Assembly: GCA_963920665.1 (NCBI GenBank)
Contig: OY987270.1
Location: forward strand, 16,270,019 to 16,334,018
DNA from: Straminergon stramineum
Lineage: Eukaryota > Streptophyta > Bryopsida > Hypnales > Calliergonaceae
Direction of reading: 5' to 3'
DNA: 64,000 bases
In this document: positions 25,397 through 38,141 of the stretch, one piece after another
Layout: each line of letters opens with the position of its first letter
How positions within the stretch are numbered: position 1 is the stretch's first letter
Notes under the pieces: model-generated
Database searches by the model: none
Seen by the model: only the letters and a program-made list of their open reading frames with translations
What the model was told of the DNA's origin: nothing
Made by a program: the position numbers and the translations under genes

Positions 25397-28300
25397 ATGC
25401 CTTTGTTCACAGCTAAGGCGCGGCCGCGCCTGACGCGTTCGGCCACATCAATTAAGAGAAAGGAGCGCAAAATGTACATATACATGTACTTTTTGGCGCT
25501 GGCTCTTCTGCTCGTCGTTTCAGTTACTATTGGGCAATTATTATTAGGCAGAAGCTCCGCTCCCTCAGCGCAAGGTATACTCTGGATGCTTTTTTCAAGG
25601 ATAGCTCTTTTTTATTGCCTCGCTAATGTTGCTTAGTCTATCACTTCCTGTCCGTCTGCTTAATCGAGCAGAATTGTGTGCCATCGCATTGCGTCATGTG
25701 CACATGTTACTTCGAGAAGTGTTCTTATAGAAATTGGCTAATTAGGTCGGGATTATGCGGATATGTTTGATCATCAATTAGTACCGATTATCAAACTAGA
25801 GTCAGGATTAACTTGAAACTACTTCTCGTTATAAGACAATCAGATATCTTACCCCTGAAACGCGCTCCATGGTGTTCAAGAATTCTGATGAATTCTGATT
25901 GTTGTTTGATAATCTCAGACGCTAAGCATGTGAGGAAAGGAGCAAGTGGAGCTGAAAATTTGCGAGTCGGTCGTCGTATGTCCGAATCCCGTATTCCTCT
26001 TTCCCGCCGAGATAAATACAAAGAGGCGAAGGATGCCAATAGGAAAAAACTGGCTGAAATATTCTACCTTTCGAAGGAGTGGAAGACACGAAGTGCAGAC
26101 AAGAGGGGTGGTGGAAGTCGATGGATCAAGGAGGGAAAAGGTGGATCTAAAGGAAAGAAAGTGCAGTCTTTGTCAGATCTTGATGGACGAAAAATAAACC
26201 TCAATAATCAAGGCATGGAAGAGTTTGAGTCTGGTAGTGCAGAGGAGGAACTCAACGAGATACAGGCCTACAAAGCTCGAATGTTTCAGGGACAGCAACT
26301 GGATGACATGGACAAATTCGACTCGGATGAGGTGACAGAGGATGCATACAAATATCAAGGGCAGCTATTGGAGGACATGGACAAATTTGACAACCATCAA
26401 GTGGCGGTGGATACCATCAAACACCACTTGGAAGACGACGGCGGGCCTAAGTTCATGCAGGAGTTGAGTGCATTACGAGGCTTAGAACGAAACAGAAAGT
26501 ATCATATGGTCGGTCAAAGCCTTGCTGACAAGCAAGCGGAAGGACGGTCTATGGTGATTGAAGACGATACCCGCGGTCATGTACAAGATGGAAAGAAAGA
26601 GTCTCGGAAGTTGGGTTTTAGGGGAGACAGTGTTAGGTATGAGCTACACAAAGAAAGGGAAGACGAAGAACAGGAACGCTTTGATAAGATCGTCGGTTCT
26701 TTTGCTGGTCAGTTGGGGTCAGAGAACAGAAGTCTGACTGGCGACACAATCAAGCGGACCCATGAAGCTGGTAAAGGATCTATTCGGGCTGATATAGAGC
26801 AAGAAATGAAGAAGAGAAATGGTGTTTTTTGGAGGGAAAATTCTATGGGTGTCAGACAAGTATCCAACGAGCAAGCAGGTGACGCTGGTAGACTGAATTT
26901 TGGAGAAACAAATCCTGAACCCTCTTTCTCGTATGTGAAGAATAGTGCAGAGAAAGCAAGTCTGGTGAAAAATGTTGAAACTGGTATACCTCCTCTTAAA
27001 GGATTCAGAGAGTTCTCTGACAGTATGAAGATCAGTCTGAACAACCCTCGGGACATTCAGAAGAGAGGGGCTGGTATTGTGGATTTGTTGAGCTTACCAA
27101 GTGTTAAAGAGAACACTGTAGATATTATGCTGTCATCTAGGGCAGCTCAAGAATTAGCTGATGTCCACAATCTGGAACCTACGAATGCTCTGGCTATGGG
27201 GGAGAAAGCATCTATGAGTAAGCAGTTTGACCATGATGATAAAACTAGAGTCAATGTTGAGGAATCCCAGTCAGAGAATGACTTGAAAAGTGCAGATGTG
27301 ATGCAGTCAGATAAGCAGCTGATTGAGGACTTAAACAATGTTGAAGTTGTCCAAGATACGGTTGAGGGAAAAATAGAATCGAAAAGATCCAATGAAGGCG
27401 ATTCAGCTAAGGAAGAAAAGGGGAACGAGGAAGAAGTGAAATCAAAGAAAACCAACGAAGAAGATTCTGCTGTGGAAGAGAAAGAAGACGATGATCATGA
27501 TAACACGATTCACTGGGGTTTTTATCCAACGATAAGTTCAAATCTGAAATTCTCAAAGTTTCTGTCTGCATTCTTTAAACAGGGGAGCTGTTCCTTGCGA
27601 ATCTTTATGGCGTGGACTACTGCTCCATGGGCATATACACCTCGCCACCAGCGAACTATCGAAAGCATACTCCATTTTCACCCTCAGGCATGTATTGTGG
27701 TGTTCACAGAAACCATCGACTTCCAGTTTTTTGAAAGCTGGGTTAAGGAAGGGTGAGAGTTTCTATCTTCTGTTAAGAGTACATTTCAGTACAAAGCTGT
27801 GGTGCCAGCATGGTGTACTATTCTGCACTTAATGCTGTCGCGCTAGTGATTTTGTGTTTGCTGTCTCTAGACCTTAACAGTATGCCAAGATGGATGAGAT
27901 GAGAGTAGACTGGAATTTAGCATTCCATACATTTCAATCATCTCATTTCTCTGCGTCATGAATGCCAGAGTGCGCATTCTTTCCTTTTTTAATGTGTGAT
28001 CTTGACGTAATAATACCTCATGTTGAAGATTTCGTCAATAACAATGTATGATATTTCAGGCTCTGGTGGTGATTGAATCTGCATCTTATTGAAAACCAAG
28101 ATATCTCCGAGATTCTAGTTTATAAACTCCTCGGATTTAGGCTTCTGGTCTGAGCTAATTTTGTCAAGTCCATGTAGGTACAAGATTGCAGTGGCGAGAC
28201 CAAATCTCGAAGACCTTCTTGGTCAGACTCCAGCTATTGACTTTGCATATGTCTGGTATGAATGGCGGAACATGAACTTATTCTACATCCATTACACAGA

Positions 28301-29468
28301 GCTGCTGCGTATTGCGGCACTGCACAAGTAATTCCCTTCACTCTGGTCGAATTATTATGGTACTGTGTGCTCATATTTTGACATAATTCTGTGGTAGCAC
28401 CCTTCATATTGAGCTTGCCTTATATAATGATCCGGTGTATACAGTTCAGGGCTGGTATCGTTCACTAGACAGCTAACAACACATGCAGGTTTACAAATAA
28501 TTACGAATTTTTCATTGAGTGCTGAGAATGAACTTGCTGCTTGACCTGACACACTTTGCTGGTTCCAGGTATGGAGGAGTTTGGCTTGACATGGATATGA
28601 TCTTGGCCAGACCCCTACCCAAAATCCACAACGTTCTCGGCTCAACAGTTTCTGAGAGTGGCGAGTGGGTCTTGAATGGAGCATTTATGTCCTTCGACAA
28701 ATCCAGGTGAGTTTCACAGAATTATTTTGGTGCACTATGGAATTATTCTGATCAGTTGAGTATTAAAGTTTTGATAATCTTCTTGTATCCTTATAGTTGA
28801 TGGTGAGACATCAATTATAAGTTCCCTTGGCCGTCTTCTTTCTGCATGTGTGACGAAGCACAAATTGTCATGTATCTTGCAGTCCCTTTTTGAAGGCATG
28901 CATTGAAGAATTCGCTGCAACGTACGATGAAACGTCACTAGGGTGGAATGGCGCTGATTTGCTAAATCGTGTAGCCGCAAATGCCACAAGGAAGGGTGGG
29001 AAAGAGTGGTTGGAGGAGTCAGAACATCTGCAGGTCCTCGAACCAATTGCGTTCTTCCCACTCAGCCGGCACAATATTTTAAGGTACTGCTCCTACTTGT
29101 CTACGCGTGGAGAATGGACATTCGTGGTCCATCCACCAGGTCTTAGTTTGTTGCTTTTCGTGGTGCGAATATCACCAAAGATAAATAATCTGTACAGCAA
29201 TCACTTGGTCATGAAGTATCTTCGAAGACTTTTCACAGATCATTGACAACTTGCATCTCATCATCTTTTGTACTGTTGTAGGTATTTCTCAGCACCAAAA
29301 AACAGCCACCAGAGGGCTGAGCAGGAAAAGATGCTCTCAGCGATTCTGGATGAGTCCTACGGAACACACTTATGGAACTCGGTGACCAGACGGCGTGTTC
29401 CTGAAGTTGGGAGCCTTGTGGAAAAACTTCTGAATCGAAATTGCATGCGATGTACAGATATTCTTTAG
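25397..29468 (+). CDS. GT32-family glycosyltransferase (At4g19900-like)
   Basis: Six exons (25397-25574, 25919-27752, 28178-28327, 28569-28706, 28883-29083, 29282-29468) with GT/AG borders and continuous frame give 895 residues. Residues ~26-48 form a single hydrophobic segment after a basic N-terminus, a type II signal anchor. Residues ~60-600 are a charged, low-complexity stem containing a duplicated block (QLDDMDKFD and QLLEDMDKFD). The catalytic part starts near 627 (MAWTTAPWAYTPRHQ), carries the sugar-binding YGGVWLDMDM with its DXD at 728-730, then WVLNGAFM, and GWNGADLLNRV, ending CMRCTDIL. This is the 'Gly_transf_sug' plus 'alpha-1,4-glycosyltransferase conserved region' architecture of plant GT32 proteins, which act in the Golgi lumen. 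Donor and acceptor sugars are not predictable here. The stem is much longer than I expect for this family. The start at 25397 was chosen because it is upstream of the anchor; a second Met at residue 26 (25472) lies at the anchor edge and is less likely. Confidence 0.9.
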
Positions 29469-30400
29469 TAATCAGTGTAACATAATAACCCATCAGAACC
29501 CATTGATATTCTCCTAGTCTCAAGTTCCTTACACGTAAGTCTATTCCCGGTTTTTTTCGCTTGGGGAAGACAAAGCAAAAACCAGAATCCTTGCGGTGGG
29601 TATCGATGTGGCTGGAACTCTGGAGCAGGGCTTCATTCATTTGCAGGACCTTTGGGAAACTTGTGGCTCCACTTTGTTGGAAGCGCCTTGAGTGGTTCCC
29701 AAATGGCTCGATGTACTTCACTATTTTGAGGGCAGAAAAAGAAAAGCCGATCCCGGGTTTTGGTATGTTCATACAGCCTTCAAGACCTGTTTGATCTGAC
29801 CTTGCCATTGATGATAGATGATCCATATTTCCAGAAAGAGCAATTTGATGACAAGTGCATTTCTTGGTATCCTCACAGGCTGATTTGAGTCCTTGTTTCT
29901 GGCGCATCGGCTCTTCCTGCTCTTCCAATTAGATGGCTGCGAGAATGACTGCAATGAACTTGCTGCAAGGTAAATGACAGCCTGACCTGCTCAAGACAGA
30001 AGAACAACGCTAGCATTGATATCACAAAATCTCCAGCTCCACCGCTTTCGTGCAACTAGTGAATATAGAGTAGTTAGACCTGTCAACTATAGGGAAGCAG
30101 CACTCCGTGAATAACGGAATTATGAACTTCATCTCACGCTCAGAGGTGCATTTTATCATACAAAAATATAAATCAGGTGACATATCTCTCTAGAATATGC
30201 TGAAGGAGAGATCATTTATCTCTTTGTGGTTGTGATTTTAAGTTATGCTGTGTAACTAGCACCTGAGTTTGGAAATTGCAATGTAAAAAATCCTAAAATG
30301 TATAAACTCTATTCATAAGCGTCTAGGGTTGCTTCTAGGTACACCTATTTTCAACACTTTGAAAAATTCAATGTTTATTCATATGGTGTTCAAAAAATGC
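29469..30400 (+). other. 3' flank of the GT32 gene
   Basis: 29470-30060 retains a gene-like base composition and may include the 3' UTR, but no poly(A) signal stands out. Apparent minus-strand frames here (29233-29928) are antisense to the last exon. From about 30060 the DNA is AT-rich. Confidence 0.4.
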
Positions 30401-31642
30401 TTAACCCTGAAACACCCCAAGGGACCAAAAGTGTCCTCACATAGTTTCAATCCATTTCAAAGAGTTGTAACTTCCAATTTCCAATGTCCAAATTCAATAA
30501 AACTTGTTGGGAAATTTGCATTCTTGCTTCTAGTTGCCTCTGATGTCCGAATTTGCACTCTCTTAGATCAATACAAGATGTTTTGATTTTTCAAAAGCCA
30601 ATCAAAATTCATAGGTTCAATTTGAGTTCACCAAATTAAATTTGATATCTACAACTTTGGGGGCTTGTATCTCCTTCATCCAAGTTTGTTTTCAATAAAT
30701 TTTTTTGGGTTATGTTCCCCTTGAAGTCTAGTTATTGTGGTGAAATTTTCATGTCAATCTACTATTATTGTGGTAAGTTGTTTTGAGCAATTTGAAGTTC
30801 AAAATCGTGACTTTTTTGGATTGCAATGAACTTTGATGGCTTGTTTCTTTGTCGCGAGTGATTGACATAAGGGAGCCGACCCCTTTCTAACCACTTAAGT
30901 AGATACACATATTGCAAGGGAGGTTTCAACAGTGGGGAAATTTTTCCCATGAGCAGAAATAGAGTTCATAAGGTTTCCATAATTTTTCAGATTTTTTTTC
31001 CTCACAAAATAATTACTACGAATTTTTAAGCTGAAGATTCTATTCTACCCATATTAGCCATACAGACCTTCATCTTTTCGACCAAGGACTGGTTGCAAAA
31101 TCCAAGAAGGGCTGGGTCCAAATTTGAAAGTCTTGTAGCCAATTATAATGCACCACGAATTGCCCGAGAACTGTACTAGTATTAATTGTTGTTAATCACC
31201 TGTTGATTGAAATTACTCCACCCTACGTTGCCAAATTGGGTCTGTGATTAGTAAGGGGTCCGCTCCCTTATCAATCCAAGAATTTACAATGAGTGATTAA
31301 AAAGCGTTTTAGTAGGAGGTTCAACTTTAGATGTGTTTTTTGCAACTTTTCTTGTTATTTTTTGACATTTCATAGCCATTTTGCAGATAGATGAGTCCAT
31401 TGAATGAAGTTTTCATTCACCAATGTATGTGTGTTGGTTTTGAATCACTTTATAATTTGAAGATTTTTCATTTGAGTAGGTTGCTAGGAAAATTTCAACA
31501 TCCTTTTTCAACACTAAAACATTATAATCTTGCAATATATACGGCCAAATGACTCCAAATTTGATTCACAACATCTACAACTCGTACAATACAAGATTGC
31601 ATGGTTGAGATTTCTATACCTTAGTGGCATTTTAGGAGTTAA
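30401..31642. mobile_element. Probable TTAA-bounded element (1.24 kb), diverged
   Basis: The left end is TTAACCCTGAAACACC and the right end CATTTTAGGAGTTAA. The segment 30860-31070 matches the reverse complement of 52240-52430 (shared: agatacac/gtatct-type block, cttatgaactctatttctgc, agaatcttcagc), showing that it belongs to a dispersed repeat. Non-coding. Confidence 0.5.
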
Positions 31643-32203
31643 GAAGAGAAATTAGAATCCTCTTAGGACTTTAAATTCCAATTTAACATTTTAAATCCAA
31701 CACCATCCAATCAAAGATTAAGCAATTTGATAATAGGAACAATGCTTATTTGGATGTTACCTTAGAAGTTGTATCAATGAGATCAAAGTTACAAGAGATT
31801 TGTTTTGCAGACAATGATGGCAAAATTAATACGAAAAGTACTTTTTGGTAATCAATTTTAAAAATTTAAACAAAAACAAAAATCCATGATTACCATTTAT
31901 ATAAATCATTCTTGCTATTATAGTTGACTTTTCAAATTCATATCAAAGCTACTAGTGATTTAGGTTTTCCATCATCATAAACCTCATTCCACTTAAAATT
32001 TGTTGTAAAATGAATATGAATTTTGTATAATTAATTCTTTTTTCATATTTTTTTTCCAACATAGGCATCAAAATGCCACAAAATTTCATTTATTGTGAAC
32101 GCATTCTTTATATTCCTTTATTATTCAATACAACTTAATGTTGATAGAATCATAAACTATAATTATAGAAAAATAAATATTTTAATTACTACCAAATAGT
32201 TAA
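31643..32203. other. AT-rich intergenic DNA
   Basis: Nothing recognisable before the tandem array begins. Confidence 0.5.
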
Positions 32204-33962
32204 TTTACATTCTTTGCCAAATAATTAATTAAAGTTGGGAGATGTGATTTGGCATTTGCTTAAAAATAGAAAGGTTTGCTCTTTTTCATAGAATTATTCC
32301 TTTTCAAACCAATATCCCAATATCCTGGCATTTGAATATGGAATATTTTTTTATTGTTAAAGTTTACATTCCTTGTCAATTAACTAATTAAAGTTGATAG
32401 ATGTGATTTGGCATTTGCTTAAAAATAGAAAGATTTGCTCTTTTTCATAAAGTTATTCCTTTTCAAGCCCATATTCCAATATTCTGGCATTTGATTTGAG
32501 AATATTCTTTTACTGTCAGAGTTTACATTCTTTACCAAGTAATTAGTTAAAGTTGGCAGATGTGATTTGACATTTGCTTAAAAATAGAAAGGTTTGTTCT
32601 TTTTCAGACAATTATTCCTTTTCAAACCAATATCCCAATATTCTGACTTTTGAATAGGGAATATTCTTTTACTATCAGCATTTACATTCCTTGCCAAATT
32701 TTGGCATTTGAATTGGGAATATTCTTTTGTTGTCAGAGTTTACATTCCTTGGCAAGTAACTAATTAAAGTTGGCAGATGTGATTTGACATTTGCTTAAAA
32801 ATAGAAAGATTTTTTCTTTTTCAGACAATTATTCCTTTTCAAGCCCATATTCCAATATTCTGGCATTTGAATAGGGAATATTCTTTTACTGTCATCGTTT
32901 ACATTCTTTACCAAATAATTAGTTAAAGTTGGCAGATGTGATTTGACATTTGCTTAAAAATAGAAAGATTTGCTCTTTTTCATAAAGTTATTCCTTTTCA
33001 AGCCCATATTCCAATATTCTGGCATTTGAATAGGGAATATTCTTTTACTGTCAGAGTTTACATTCTTTACCAAATAATTAGTTAAAGTTGGCAGATGTGA
33101 TTTGACATTTGCTTAAAAATAAAAAGATTTTCTCTTTTTCATAAAGTTATTCCTTTTCAAGCCCATATTCCAATATTCTGGCATTTGAATAGGGAATATT
33201 CTTTTACTGTCAGAGTTTACATTCTTTACCAAATAATTAGTTAAAGTTGGCAGATGTGATTTGACATTTGCTTAAAAATAGAAAGATTTTCTCTTTTTCA
33301 TAAAGTTATTCCTTTTCAAGCCCATATTCCAATATTCTGGCATTTGAATAGGGAATATTCTTTTACTGTCAGAGTTTACATTCTTTACCAAATAATTAGT
33401 TAAAGTTGGCAGATGTGATTTGACATTTGCTTAAAAATAGAAAGGTTTGTTCTTTTTCAGACAATTATTCCTTTTCAAACCAATATCCCAATATTCTGAC
33501 TTTTGAATAGAGAATATTCTTTTACTGTCAGCGTTTACATTCCTTGCCAAATTTTGGCATTTGAATTGGGAATATTCTTTTGTTGTTAGAGTTTACATTC
33601 CTTGGCAAGTAACTAATTAAAGTTGGCAGATGTGATTTGACATTTGCTTAAAAATAGAAAGATTTTTTCTTTTTCAGACAATTATTCCTTTTCAAACCAA
33701 TATCCCAATATTCTGACATTTGAATAGGGAATATTCTTTTACTGTCATCGTTTACATTCCTCCCCCAATTTTGGAATTTGAATTGGGAATATTCTTTTGT
33801 AGTCAGAGTTTACATTCCTTGTCAAAAAATTATTTAAAGTTGGCAAATGTAATTTGGCATTTGCGTAAAATAGAAAGATTTTCTTTTTTTTCATACAATT
33901 TTTCCTCATCAAAACAACATCCCAAATATTCTGGCATTTGATTTGGGAATATTCTTTTCTTG
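32204..33962. repeat. Tandem array with 159-bp and 217-bp spacing
   Basis: The anchor aaagttgg (or close variant) occurs at 32231, 32390, 32549, 32766, 32925, 33084, 33243, 33402, 33619 and 33836. The spacings are exactly 159, 159, 217, 159, 159, 159, 159, 217 and 217 bp. The basic unit is AT-rich (blocks gcagatgtgatttgacattt, attccttttcaa, gggaatattctttta). Longer units carry an extra 58 bp that is a second copy of the unit's own gggaatattctttt...tttacattc segment. The central units (32925-33402) are nearly identical; edge units are more diverged. Non-coding. Confidence 0.95.
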
Positions 33963-35145
33963 GTCCTGACTATACGAACGGTCCGTCTATAATATTCCCT
34001 ACGATATTCCGTACAATTCCGTACAATTCCGTACAATCTAGTTACATGTCGATAGATCATAAACTATATTTTTAGGAAATGTAATATATCTACAATATTC
34101 AAAAAGATTTTTTTGAAGATATTAATGTAATATATATTTTCAGTAAAATTTGAAATATCTCAAATTCTATTATAATGATATATACATCTATGAATATTTT
34201 TAGAGATACAAGTTATAAAATGTTAATAAGTACTTTCACAAAGTTTAAAATATCTTCAGAAATGATGTTAACATATATAGAGTATTGTAAATATAAAATT
34301 AAAGCAAATTAAAAAGTCCAGACTTTAATGCACGTCTACCTAAACATCTGTAACGAAAAGTGGTTTCAAAGACAGACAGTAACGGTATTGGTACACTTTC
34401 CCAACAGTTCTAAAAAATTTATCACAAATCAGTCCTCTTCAATTTTCAATCCTATCACTAAATTCAATTGATGTTCATACTAGTTCATCAATTTGTCTAA
34501 GAAGTCATGCTAGAATTGGGATTATATAATATCAAGCTACAGAGTCTCAGGTTCACCTCAATTTCTGAGACATGGGAAACTACTAACATAAACATTCTTC
34601 AAATGGTCATAAAAAAATTTCAAGGCAAGAATGCCTAGCAGACAAGTTTCACCACTTCAATAGTCTCCCAACCAACTCAAAAAGCAAAGCTTAAAAAACA
34701 AATTGAGAAACAGCATAATAAACAAACGCAAGCAGGAAAATAAATACACGAAGATGAGCAGAATAATAAGACAAAGGATTCAAGCTCGTTACCCTGAATG
34801 ACGCAGATTAGCGAAAAGAATTATGTTCTGATGTCAATGACTGCTTCAGGGTTGACACTTCCTTCTGTTTCTGTCCAACCGATTCATATAGCTAACCAAA
34901 AGAACTGAGCACAGAAATGTGAATGATCTACGCTACCCAAAACGCAAATCCTTTGTTAAGGCTGCGGGTTGTGTCAAGTAAGATAGATTTTAATTTGAGA
35001 GAGCTGAGATTTGATAAATGTTAGAATATTTTCACATTCAAGATCTTTACAGTCTGAGAAACTAGTTACAAGCTTCCACATACATACCATAAAATGTCAG
35101 ACATGAAGGGGTCCTTGCCCTCAAAATTCGACTGTGTGCGGTCCT
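33963..35145. other. Intergenic DNA and 3' flank of the SPX gene
   Basis: A 10-bp unit (ttccgtacaa) is repeated three times at 34007-34036 right after the array. From about 34330 the sequence is less AT-rich and, read on the minus strand, probably holds the 3' UTR of the SPX gene; no firm poly(A) site is assigned. Confidence 0.45.
34007..34036. repeat. 10-bp x3 tandem repeat
   Basis: Three exact copies of ttccgtacaa. Confidence 0.9.
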
Positions 35146-36800
35146 CTAGAGGGCCACGGCAACTGGAGTGATCTTCCTCTCGTCGATCACAACCCCAAAC
35201 CTCCCATCGTTGTCTACGCAGCTCAATGGTGGTAGGGAGAAGATGCTTCGCGTTGAGCTCTGTCGAATCTCCTTCATCGTCCTTAATGCCACAACTGTGC
35301 TCCGGTAGATCGTCTCAACGGCTTCTCCAGGGGTGAAAGGGAGGCCTTGGCCATTGTTGTTGCCTGCAGAAAAGGCTAGTGCACTAGTTTCCTGCTCCAA
35401 TTGACTACAAATAGACTCTAATGGAGAAACTGGGAACAGAGAGTGCAAGTTATTTTCACACTCGCGCACCAGTTTCGAGAGAAGCTCTGTTGTGAAGAAG
35501 GGCTGGAGCAATACACTCTGAATAAACGGTAGCCTCAGTACCGTGCCCGTCACTTTGTCATGCTTCTTCAAAATCTTTACAAGACCTGCATTCAGTCATA
35601 TCGCATGCATCGATAAGTCGAAGACTTTGACAGGGACAGAGGAATAAAACAAAAGGCTAGAACCATGGCTTCCCTTTTCGCAAACTAGAGAAACTTCTTG
35701 TTTCTTAACTCGTAAATAAAATCTAACTTCATCTTCATCCCATCTCCAAGAAGGCTGAAGGACTTCCAGATATTTCCTAACGACTAACTTTTCAAGAATG
35801 TGAAATCTTGAAAACTACAATTTTCGATCAATTTCACAATGAAAACAGAGAACGTTCGCGTCAAACAATTTACCTGTGTAATTCAGGGAGCTGTAGTTCT
35901 CCAACAGTACCATCTCGCCGTGGAAAGTCACGATATCTCTCAAAATCTTTAGCAGCTCCTCGTTGCCTTCACTTTCGCAGGCACGTGCGTCATTGGCTGC
36001 TTGTTCTTTCTTCACCCTCTCGATTCTGTATTTCAACTCCTACACAGAATAGTAACTAGCACCGTGAGCAAAGCAAGCCAGAGAGAGTAACATACACATA
36101 TCTGCAAGTACTAAGCAGGAACACTCACAAGTATGAGACGCCAAGTGATCACCACATACTAAAAATAAGCGTCATCCATTACAACAGGAATGTTGCGATG
36201 TACGAGGAAGAGCATCATCGGGACAGCATCATCGGGACAGCGTCACAATACCTGAAGGCGAATAACATACTCCTCTTCTTTCTCAATAAAGAAGACGTTC
36301 AATTTGTTCAACTCCTTGTTCAAGAGGCTCACGAAGTCCGCCTCTAAAGAAGTATTTTCATCCTCGCGTTTCACTCGTTTAGGTCTTCTCTCATCCTCGC
36401 TTTCCTCTTCCGTTCCACCATTCGCGAAAAGGACTCCAGCCTGCTCTACACTTGTCACAGCCGTTAACAATTGACCATCCGGTTTTAGGACCGCAGCCGA
36501 GCAATTTCCGGCTAATGTAACACCGTCTCCGGACACTTTGGAGAGTAAAGCTCCTTGCACTGAGGCCCGACCGCCAGCCTCACATGCTCGTCGCAATTCT
36601 TTGTCTACGGCGTCAACGACTGAAGTCGCATTTTGATCGACGGAAGCTCTCGTCACTTGCGCGAAAGCGCCATCGGAGAAACAGACCGGAGCTTGCATAT
36701 TCTTCAAGCTCTTCTTCAGTTTTTTGTACGATATGAAATGTGGCCTCCATTCGGGCATCGTTTCCTCGATCTGGCTCTGCAGCCTCTTCCCGAACTTCAT
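35146..36800 (-). CDS. SPX-domain protein (inositol-pyrophosphate/phosphate sensor)
   Basis: Three exons on the minus strand (36800-36252, 36039-35874, 35585-35146), all GT/AG, give 384 residues. It starts MKFGKRLQSQIEE and EWRPHFISYKKLKK, the canonical N-terminal SPX helices; the second SPX block is EADFVSLLNKELNKLNVFF (~153-171) and the third is NYTGLVKILKKHDK (~236-249). The Lys cluster of the third block and the YKKLKK helix form the known inositol-pyrophosphate pocket. No EXS, RING or MFS domain follows, so it is a stand-alone SPX protein; those bind PHR transcription factors and repress phosphate-starvation genes. About 115 residues lie between the first and second blocks, including a basic PKRVKRED stretch (140-147) that could be a nuclear signal. 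At 384 residues it is longer than typical stand-alone SPX proteins (~250-320). It is convergent with the GT32 gene. No clear P1BS (GNATATNC) was found nearby. Confidence 0.92.
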
Positions 36801-37740
36801 CTTGCCGGCGCTAGCACTTACCGCTCAAACAGCCGTCGAGAAGCGGAAATGACACTCCTCGTACACGAACTCAGAAACAGAGAACGAAGTTTTCCAACAC
36901 CGCACACCAGCAAATCACGGTCGCCCACAAGAAAGAGCGACAACAAACGCAAGAGGCAAGCGAGCTACTCGCAGCGTAGAATTTCCAATGCTCAAGCTAC
37001 GAATGTGATTTCACTTGCATTCTCAGAGTACACTGTGTTCTCCCGTTGAACTCGAAACTCGATGTTGATCCCAACATACTTCAACACGAACCGCACAGAG
37101 AATAAACAACAAAGAGAGAGCGTTGTCACACAAAACACAGAATACTCCTTTCGCAACCTCCCTGGCTCACGAAGGAAAAAACGATAGCAACCATCAACTA
37201 GCACCACTTCCAGGAGAAACCAATGGCTCTCTCAAATTCTCAAATCTCGAACTCCACAGCCTAGATCACCTTCGCACATGCCAAGACCAAAACACCTGTT
37301 TCACTTCGATCTCCCTCTCAAATCTGTTCACTCCACAACGCACCGAAACGCTCCCCTATGAACTACCTTCAAAAAGAAACTCCCTCGACCTCGAAACCGC
37401 GTTTCAGTCGCACTAATGAAGAGAGAGATCACGGCCTCCAGATAACCTCTACAGACAAGCAAGCTTCAATACGACCACAACAAATTCAATGCTCCAAGCT
37501 AGACTGGAAATCGACAAAGCTTTCGCAAATGGCTTCAAAAACTTCAGGAAGGCTCGTTCGAAGAGGCTGAAGAAGAACAGAGTTTCGGAGACTGCGGTAA
37601 AAGACAAAGAGGTCCTCGACTCAAGGAGGCTTATGTATATTTGCACGCGGACCGACAGACCATGGTAAAAATTACGGGGGGGCAAAACAGAACTACTGCC
37701 CGCCTCTATCACTGTCGACGGTTCAACTTTTACTTTTTAG
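36801..37740 (-). promoter_or_regulatory. Probable promoter and 5' leader of the SPX gene
   Basis: A GC-richer tract directly upstream of the SPX start codon (minus strand), ending where AT-rich DNA resumes at about 37740. Several short frames are present but none is convincing. Core promoter elements are not assigned. Confidence 0.4.
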
Positions 37741-37890
37741 TAAAACGCCTTTACTTTTTACTTTTGAAAGTACTGAGCCCAATTCACTAATTTTTAGGAC
37801 ACAAAGAGTCCGATGAAGGACTTTCAAGGAAGCTGTAGAAATGAAGAATGCACCTATTATTCATGCAAGTGCTGTAGCTAATAAAATCTG

Positions 37891-38141
37891 TCATTCAAAG
37901 TGGGCCCCACAAGGTGAATTTTGTGTTCTACAAGGTAATAGTAAAAAAAAAAGCAGCCCCCTACTTTGTGCCAAAATAATTCTACGTTCTTCACCTCTCT
38001 CTCTCTCTCTCTCATCTAATTCAAGAGCTCCTATTGCAAATATGAACTCAAAATTTGCAAATTTTATCATATGTGACAAACAAAAAAATTCTGAAATTTT
38101 CCCTAGGGATAAATTCACCCTACAAGACCCACTTCAAATGA
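37891..38141. mobile_element. Putative MITE with imperfect inverted ends (251 bp)
   Basis: The left end TCATTCAAAGTGGG pairs with the right end CCCACTTCAAATGA with one or two mismatches, and the pairing continues imperfectly inward (caaggtgaatt against aattcaccctaca). The interior resembles 43094-43318 (caaaattttgcaaattttatcata-type block). Confidence 0.5.

Noticed and set aside
29233..29928. 231-codon minus-strand frame
   Set aside because: Antisense to the last GT32 exon and its 3' flank; no domain is visible.
32204..33962. CRISPR-like array
   Set aside because: The repeats are long, AT-rich, contiguous and without unique spacers; this is a satellite-type array in plant DNA.
36633..37049. 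138-codon plus-strand frame
   Set aside because: Antisense to SPX exon 1; composition follows the real gene.
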